This document shows, in pieces, positions 57,232-64,000 of a stretch of 64,000 bases of DNA. Under the pieces are notes generated by a model, which worked only from the letters and a program-made list of their open reading frames with translations, ran no database searches and had not been told where the DNA came from. The stretch lies in contig CM077147.1 of the NCBI GenBank assembly GCA_039583875.1, positions 108,608,124 to 108,672,123 on the forward strand, given 5' to 3'. The stretch comes from Platanthera guangdongensis (lineage: Eukaryota; Streptophyta; Magnoliopsida; Asparagales; Orchidaceae). Each line of letters starts with the position of its first letter. The stretch's first letter is position 1. Both the position numbers and the translations under genes were made by a program.

Positions 57232-59163
57232 GCCTCATACGAAGGGATGGGTGCTGTACTGATGCAACACGGACATGTTATCGCTTATGCTTCGAGATAT
57301 TTGAAGAAGCACTAGCATAACTATCCGGTATATGATTTGGAGCTCGGGGCTGTTGTATTTGCTCTAAAGATATGGCGGCACTATCTGTATGGGATTCATT
57401 ATGATATTTTCTCAGATCACAAGAATCGCAAGTACATCGATACGCAGAAGGACCTAAACCTGTGACAGAGGAGATGGCTAGAGTTTCTCTGTGACTATGA
57501 TTACCAGATTCACTACCACCCGGGGAAGGCAAATACAGTAGCAGATGCATTGAGCAGGAGGGTCGGCACCTCTGGGCCGGAGCCTCGGGTGATGGCTATG
57601 GAGCTGATATAGGTGATGGACGACATGTATATTACTATGGTTTTTGAGGCCGAACCAGTACGGTATCGAGAGTACCTGAGCTCATTGATCAGAGATGATG
57701 ACATTCGGGAGCACATTATGGCGCATCAGAGGCTGGATGCTGCATTAGAGCCGAATTTCAGTGCCCTGGAAAGGGGCAAGGTTGAGTATTACACACTGCA
57801 GGATGATCTCCTTCGATTCCGTGGACGCATTTATATACCAGCAGTGGGCGGTATCCGGGATGATATACTTAGAGAGACACATTGCTCCAGATATTCAGTG
57901 CATCCCGGCATCACCAAGATGTTGGCAGATTTACGGAAGACTATGTATTGGCCTGGGTTGAAGAGGGAGATCACCCACTTTGTAACACATTATGAGACGT
58001 GCCAGCGCGTTAAGGAGGAATGCAAGAGCCCGGGAGGTTTATTACAGCCATTGCCAGTCCCAGAGTGGAAGTTTGAGGACATTGCTATGGATTTTGTGCA
58101 CGGACTACCTCGCTCCCACTCTGGGCATGATTTTATATGGGTCATAGTAGACAGACTGACCAAGGTGGCGCGCTTTATTCCAGTCAGGAAGGATGCTCCA
58201 GTTGCAGTTTTGGTGATATTGTTCGTGGAGCAGTTCGTCAAATACCATGGCATCCCCAGGACGATTGTTTCGGACTGTGATGGTCGGTTCACTTCGAGCG
58301 AGTGGAGGGCTGTGCATGCTTATTTGGTCTATCGGCTTACTTTTAGTACTACCTTCCACTCGCAGACCGACGGATAGACCGAGTGGACCATCCGGACCAT
58401 GGAGGATCGACTCCGCCTATGCATATTGGATACGGGGAAGCCTTGGGAGAGGCTACTACCATTGATCGAGTTCTCCTACAATAACAGCCACCAGGCTAGC
58501 ATCAGGATGGCTCCATATGAGGCACTTTACGGGAGGAAGTGTCGGACACCGCTGTCATGGGTTCAGGATGTGGATACCAAGGCTCTTGGTTCTGATTATG
58601 TGAAGGATAAGGAGGCTCAGGTTCATTTGATCAGGGATCGGCTGCTAGAGGCACAGAGTAGACAGGCGAAGTATTATGATGCTCGGCACCGGATGGTAGA
58701 GTTCCAGGTTGGAGACAGAGTTTTCTTGAAGATACATCTGGTACACGGTGTCTCTCGGGTGCGGAGGCACAAGAAGCTCAGTCCTCGATACATGGGGCCA
58801 TACTTGATCCTGGAGCGGATCGACCCCTTAGCTTACCGACTGCAGCTACCACCGGAGTTGGGTACCCTACATGACATCTTCCATGTCTCTTCCTTGCGAA
58901 GAGCTCTCCTACGGCCGTAGCAGCACGTTACTACTACAGCTAGTCCGATAGCGCCAGACAGATCCGTCAGATTGGAGCCGATCCAGATTGATGATACAGA
59001 TGTCTGTGTGTTGCGGAAGAAGAAGGTCCCTCTCGTGAAGGTGTTGTGGTCCAATCATGGACGGGAGGAGCACACCTAGGAACTGAGGGATCTGATGATG
59101 GAGCAACACCCGGAGCTATTCACTTCAGGTATGCTTAGGTTTATGCATTTAAATTTTTTATAA
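57232..59163 (+). pseudogene. pol: RNase H and integrase of element G
   Basis: It resumes the RNase H ([40 protein letters not shown]) cut at 43572. Integrase zinc finger HCSRYSVHPGITKM and CQRVKEECK (first Cys is in YETCQR). DDE core: [37 protein letters not shown]-stop-TEWTIRTMED. C-terminal domain: PRYMGPYLILERIDPLAYRL. The tail VKVLWSNHGREEHT then TAG and ELRDLMMEQHPELF is chromodomain-like. Stops near 57312, 57463, 57610, 58375, 58918 and 59078; several replace Gln or Arg, consistent with C-to-T decay. Confidence 0.92.
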
Positions 59164-59236
59164 TTCTTGTAAGTAAAACCCCGTAGACCCGAACTTGAAT
59201 TTCGGGGACGAAATTATTTTTTTGTTTATTGGGATT
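59164..59236 (+). other. 3' untranslated tail of G
   Basis: It contains TTTCGGGGACGAAATT, typical before the 3' LTR of this clade. No clean purine tract touches the LTR; ATTGGGATT is the last sequence. Confidence 0.6.
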
Positions 59237-59318
59237 TGTAACATCCCATGTTACTTCTAGACCCCCTTAACTTAGATTGGGTTGGGCATGGGGTGGGTGA
59301 TAGGGAAATTAGCTAGGT

Positions 59319-59686
59319 TTGACCCTAGGTAGTGGGTTGTAGCCATGTGGGGCCCACTGAGGGGCCAAAGTCAAACCCTGTCAAACTAGCCTAAATAGGA
59401 ACCCTAGCCACACCATGACCCCACCACATTGCCCTAATCCTAAAATAATCTAAGTGGACCCTAGGGCATGTCATTAGGTCAACCCTTTGACCCTAATTGA
59501 CCAAAGTCAACCATGGCCCTAATTTGGTCAAACCTATACCTATAGGCCCAATTAGACCAAGTAGGGAACCACATTGAGTCAACCCAAGTTGGGTGGTGCC
59601 ATTATACCCATGACCACCAAGTGGGGTCAGCCCACTCATCATGGTTGACCAAGTCAACTCAAGTTAACCTAGTCAACATAATTGAC
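59319..59686. promoter_or_regulatory. Cluster of TTGAC (W-box core) motifs in G LTR
   Basis: Thirteen TTGAC/GTCAA cores in 368 bases, in both orientations, many as TTGACC or GTCAACC. WRKY factors bind (T)TGAC(C/T). The position near the LTR start fits U3 enhancers. Confidence 0.6.
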
Positions 59687-62600
59687 GTAAAGGAGAAAAT
59701 GAGGGCTAAGCTCACTCTCCTTGGGCCAAGCCCACCAAACTTGGCCCATGGCCAGCCCAAGTGACAAATACCAGCCCTACCCCTCTGGTTTTGGAGAGAG
59801 AGTGCATGCATGGGGGCATTTTGGAGAATTTACCCAAAGGATGAGAGAGAAGGTGAGTTAAGAAGAAGAGGCCACTTGGCCTTGGCTCCATCTGCCCAAA
59901 ATGATGATGGTTGGCCTCCTCAGTAAATTCCAGAGAATTTGGCAGTATGGTGGCCACTTGGCACCAAGGGTGAAGCCTCCAAAGCCCCAAACCGAGCTCA
60001 CCTTCATTGTATCTCCCTATACAGCCACTTCTAGCTCAAACCGACCACACCACCAGCTTCAGTGAGTGGAATCGAGTGGAGAACGATTCCTGGAGCAAAG
60101 CTTTTGGTGGAGAATCGGGATTTTGAGCAGGAGATTGCCGGAGCAGCTCAACCATGGCCAACCGCCGCCAACCTCGCCGTCGTGCCGCCATTCGGGTCTG
60201 TTTCGCCTCCCCTCTACTCGTACTAGATTTCTAGATTCTTTAGGAGAGACATCGGGCTCAATCGAGCCCGATACCATGTGAGAAAAATGAGAATTTTCCA
60301 AGCTTTTCTTTGTGCTCGGGTTCGCCGGAGGAGCCAATTCTGGCGGCCTCATCGCCGGAAATCTCTAGCCACCACCTCAGTGAAGGTGGTGGCGACATCA
60401 GCCGGCGGTGGTGGTGGCTCAACTGGCCGGAAATAGCCAGCAAAGGTGGCCCAGCAAGAATCAATCTAGGTCGTTGGCTGTTTGGGGACGATGACCAGAT
60501 CCCGTCCGTTCTACGTCAAGATTCGTGCTAAACTGATATTAATGAAATTAAAATAAAAACTATAGTATTCGTTATATTTTGTCACACTATTTCAGTCATA
60601 TTGCAAGCTATTTTTAGGCCTCGTAGATGCATTTCCAGGATATAAACCTTAAATTAAAGTTGTAGCATAACCTCTTAACTTTAAATTTCCACCTTAATCT
60701 TGTAATTTGGAGCAGTATACTGCCCTGTAGGTCAGTTTTACTAGGACTGGTCCTAGGCAAGGGTATAACTTCAATTTGATGCCCAAACCAAACCAGTAAT
60801 CAAAATGACCCCAAATATTGGGTGCATGCATGTTTAGGGCATATTTAGCACCTGCCAAAAATTGAGAGATTTTGGGAAAAATGTTTCTATAGTTTTATTC
60901 ATAATACACAAAATTAAATAAATAACATATTTGGAGTGTTATGGCTCCAAATGGACCCAAATTTTGGTGGCATGTACTTGGTGACTATTCATGTGCATGG
61001 TAAAAATTTCAGCACATTTGGACAAATGTATGTTGGGTAAACTCACTTGCATGTGTTGATCATATATATGCTTGGGGTGCAAAGAGCTAATTTTGAAATA
61101 TTGTGTATTAGGCCTATTTGGAAAATCCAAAAATCATGGTATTAATTTCATAGGCTCATTAGGGTGAATTAGACCCCACATTGCAATAATGGGATTTTTG
61201 GAAGCAAAAATCCCATTATTTGGAATTTTTGAAATAATTGAACTTTTGAAAACTAAATGTAAAAATAGGCTTATCATTGAGATAAAATCCCCAATTTTTG
61301 TCAAGGTCAATATTATGTTATATTTAACTCCTGAAAGTTTTATGTCTCTGATTGAAGAATTTTGATAGGAGTTATGTGGAAATTACCTTTTTACCCTCAT
61401 TTTACTTAATTAGTAAATTGGTGAAAATACTTAGTAGAAAATTTTTGAAAATTTTTTGATGCTATATCTGAGTATGAATAACCTTGTATAATATTTTTAG
61501 CATTTGTGGATGACTCAGTAATTTTTAAAAACTTATAATGGCATTTTGGTAAATTATTAAGAATTGAATTTGATAGGCCATTACATTATAGAAGTTGATG
61601 AAACTCTGTCATTAGCCTTAACGTAATGATATATATGCTCTGTGAGTTTCTTAGAATTTTTAGTAATGTATTCCTAATACTTCATTTGGAAAATGGCTAT
61701 TATGTGAGTTTTGTATTAATTAAGGAATAAATAGAAATATTCAAAGGAAAATTATGAATTTTGGTAAACAGCACTATTATACCAAGATATAACTCATGAA
61801 AAATTCCTTAGGTCAGTGGATTATAATTTGTGATACTTCATGTATTAAATGACCTAGGGGATTAATTAAATGATTTAATTAGAGGCCTTAATTACTTAAG
61901 AAAATTATAAAAATCAATAGGCTCACTTCATTAGTCCATACCATCCTAGGATAAATAATTAGGGGCAGGTGGCCCAAGGAATTGGAAGTTCCATTTCGGG
62001 GTAGTATTAGGTCATGGGTTGCGCATAGTGTAAGTAGGTTATACTATAAGAACCACCGGGGGATAGATCAACGGTTGCACTAGAGGTTACAATTGGAGAA
62101 TAACCTTGATGGATAGTGTTGTCTTAGTGACGAGAGTAAAAGTGCAAATCCTTGGATAGCAACTGGAGTGGAGGCCGGCAGAAGATCGTCGCCCTTCTGA
62201 GAACATCTTAAGTCATTAGGATCACTCAAGAGTAATAACGAGAGTTGGGGGTGAATTATGGGTAGTCATCAACTAAAATAAATATCCTTGAGAAAGGGAG
62301 CTTGGGGCGTAATCCCATCATAGTTCCTAGTGCCCCCGAGAGCCCTTCACTGGCTATACCCTGAGCAGTCCTGGGATTAACCTTAAATTACTAAGTATAA
62401 TAACCCGTGGACAAGAGTAGTCTAATAGGATAAGACATCATGGTTCATTCTCGCCCGCGATGGATTTGAGGGATTTGAATAAATGCACTATTGTGCGTTC
62501 TCACCCGAGATGGGTTGGAGGGATATATGTTGCAGGCTCACCCGTGAAGGGTTTGAGGGATTCAGGAGAGGTTGGTGCTGCGAGCTGAAGGCTCGGGATG

Positions 62601-63066
62601 AAATACTTGCATGTGCATAAATTTAGTGGCGGGTCATATGGTACTGGCCGATCGTCACACCGACGGCAGTACGGTGAACCAGGAGGGTGTGAGGGTTTGA
62701 GGGGCCAGTGGGTTGTTTTACACTGCGGTCTGGAGGACGATCCCCGATAACACACACCCGACCCAACAAGACTGATGGGTTATCAGCAAAGTACGTACGC
62801 ATAGACTCTAGAGTGCACCTGGGGCGTGTACAGAGGCGTATGAGAGGGGTATAAGGTTTGATAGTGTGCAAACCAGCCTAGAAGTGGAGATGCCCGCTCT
62901 GTTGCTACTGTAGCCACAGCGGTGGTACCCGAGAGTGAAGCGAGCTCTCAAAAAGTGGGAACTAAAAGTCTGTGATCACAGAGTCGTTGTGTGTGAGTTG
63001 CACTTGCCTATTGCATAAATTACATCATAAACATGCATTGATATTCGGTCATACGCTTCATAGATC

Positions 63067-63164
63067 CTTATCATATAAATTAGTATGAGCTCTTTTATAT
63101 GATAAGTTAAATTTCTTGGAAACCTTAACTTATAAATTTGTATGGGCATTTTTATAAGTTAAGG
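63067..63164 (+). other. Two adjacent hairpins with matching loops in G LTR
   Basis: Hairpin 1: arms CTTATCATATAAA (63067-63079) and its complement (63094-63106). Hairpin 2: arms CCTTAACTTATAAA (63123-63136) and complement (63151-63164). Both loops are 14 nt and similar (TTAGTATGAGCTCT and TTTGTATGGGCATT). Confidence 0.75.
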
Positions 63165-63977
63165 TACGATTTGTGATGGTAGAGTAGTGATAGCATAGTT
63201 TTACTTTCCTGCTCTTACTTTCAGTTCTTTACTTACTTTACTGTACTACGTTTTACTTCATTTGTTCTACTTACTTCAGTTCTATACTTTACTTACTACA
63301 CTTGTACTTCTTCATAGAACTGCTAGAGTAGAACTACTATTACTCCTCATATACTTGTTAGTGTAGTGTCACTGCCACCTGTTTACACTTGTTACCCCTT
63401 ATTGTCCTCCGCTTCATACTCCCGCACGGTGCCTAGGAGTTGTGGGGCGAGTTGTGGAGGAAAAGACTTAGTCTTTTTGACTAATGGTCAGTGGCCAAAC
63501 TATTTTTAGGAGCTCGAGGAGATGGAGAACCAGCACGACCGGCGGGACGAGATGGCAGGACGTGAGGAGCTGATACCACCACCTACTACTACTACTATAG
63601 AGTTGCCTCAGGTGGGATGAGTACGACTTGGTGATGATAGATATCTTGCGCTGTTTAGAGATGAGAGAGATAGATTTTGATATGATGTACTGGGCATAAG
63701 CCCTTATTACTCTTCATATTATTTTTGTACTCATTTGGACTGATCTTTTCCTTTCATATATTTATATATATGTGTGTTGTGACTGTGGACTAGTTGTGGT
63801 TTATTTTACCGCTATACTTCTATTTCTCATTTTGGCCTACATGTTTTATGATCGTATTAGCCGGCAGAATCTGCGTATTGTGGTGTCGACTAACCCGTGT
63901 GTTAGTGCCACCGTAAGACGGCGGTTCTGGGCATAAGACCGGAAGCCCTCCTTGGTAAGGGGGAGGGGGGTCTTACA

Positions 63978-64000
63978 CAAGCGAACAAACAAAATTGCAA
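63978..64000. other. Sequence right of element G
   Basis: 23 bases outside the LTR; nothing can be identified. Confidence 0.4.

Larger units (their letters stand above)
21213..63977 (+). mobile_element. Ty3/gypsy chromovirus-like retrotransposon G, the backbone of the nest
   Basis: The pieces in order are: 5' LTR remnant 21213-21494; gag scrap 23522-23631; a possible gag end just before 24122; intron remnant 42003-42095; protease-RT 42096-43572; RNase H-integrase 57232-59163; 3' LTR 59237-63977. Elements A, H, D and F occupy the gaps. Reading across F, the RNase H codons IYTDASYEG rejoin in frame. Protease-RT-RNase H-integrase order and a C-terminal chromodomain-like tail (KVLWSNHGREEHT) point to the Tekay/Del-like chromoviruses; the clade is inferred. 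Confidence 0.85.
59237..63977 (+). repeat. 3' LTR of G (4741 bp)
   Basis: It starts TGTAACATCCCATG and ends GGGGTCTTACA. The last 340 bp match the 5' remnant at 21213. It contains a W-box cluster (59319-59686), a GC-rich island (60050-60530), a long AT-rich stretch (60530-61900) and a hairpin pair (63067-63164). No ORF in it looks like a real gene. The length is large even for a chromovirus LTR. Confidence 0.88.

Noticed and set aside
60059..60531. GC-rich block with ORFs on both strands that might be a host exon
   Set aside because: It lies within G's LTR, the ORFs are short with no recognisable domain, and the opposing frames are only a composition effect.

Overview
The window is a plant (angiosperm) repeat block: 64 kb of LTR retrotransposons inserted into one another, plus one DNA transposon. 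I found no intact host gene, tRNA, rRNA or CRISPR array. The evidence is plant Ty1/copia and Ty3/gypsy gag-pol domains, primer-binding sites matching plant initiator tRNA-Met, TG...CA LTR ends, short target-site duplications and a CACTA element. Every long coding region is broken, so this looks like old heterochromatin. The species cannot be told.

The backbone is a Ty3/gypsy chromovirus-like element, G (+ strand), from a 5' LTR remnant at 21213-21494 to a 4.7-kb 3' LTR at 59237-63977. Its coding parts survive as a gag scrap (23522-23631), protease-RT (42096-43572) and RNase H-integrase (57232-59163). Inserted in it are: (1) copia element A (- strand, 1-21212, running off the left edge) in the 5' LTR, itself split by same-family element B (4087-16466, TSD AACTC) in the integrase; (2) H (from 21495, - strand), an LTR plus unidentified coding scraps; (3) a second gypsy element D (24123-41998), placed at the exon/intron border between G's gag and protease, with a different copia element E (about 25568-33627) inside D's 5' LTR; (4) F (43573-57226, + strand, TSD CAGAT/CGGAT), same family as A and B, in G's RNase H, which carries a 1.4-kb CACTA element (52809-54202, TSD GAA).

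A, B and F form one Sirevirus-like copia family. The layout is LTR, tRNA-iMet PBS, a 677-codon gag with two zinc knuckles around a coiled coil, an in-frame TAA, pol (protease, integrase, RT, RNase H), a non-coding block, an extra ORF of about 900 codons, a polypurine tract and the 3' LTR. The LTRs carry arrays of a GTCGAC-centred palindrome about every 20 nt, upstream of a TATA box. The block between pol and the extra ORF carries the same palindrome array followed by its own TATAAATA, 101-102 nt before the ATG, in all three copies. This suggests a second internal promoter that drives the extra ORF as a separate transcript. It is the most interesting candidate system here.

Other notable structures are a 93-nt gag/protease intron shared by D and G, a dense W-box cluster and a pair of look-alike hairpins in G's long LTR, and TCGA-rich palindromic arrays in the LTRs of three unrelated families. 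All boundaries were read by eye; no alignment or database search was run.
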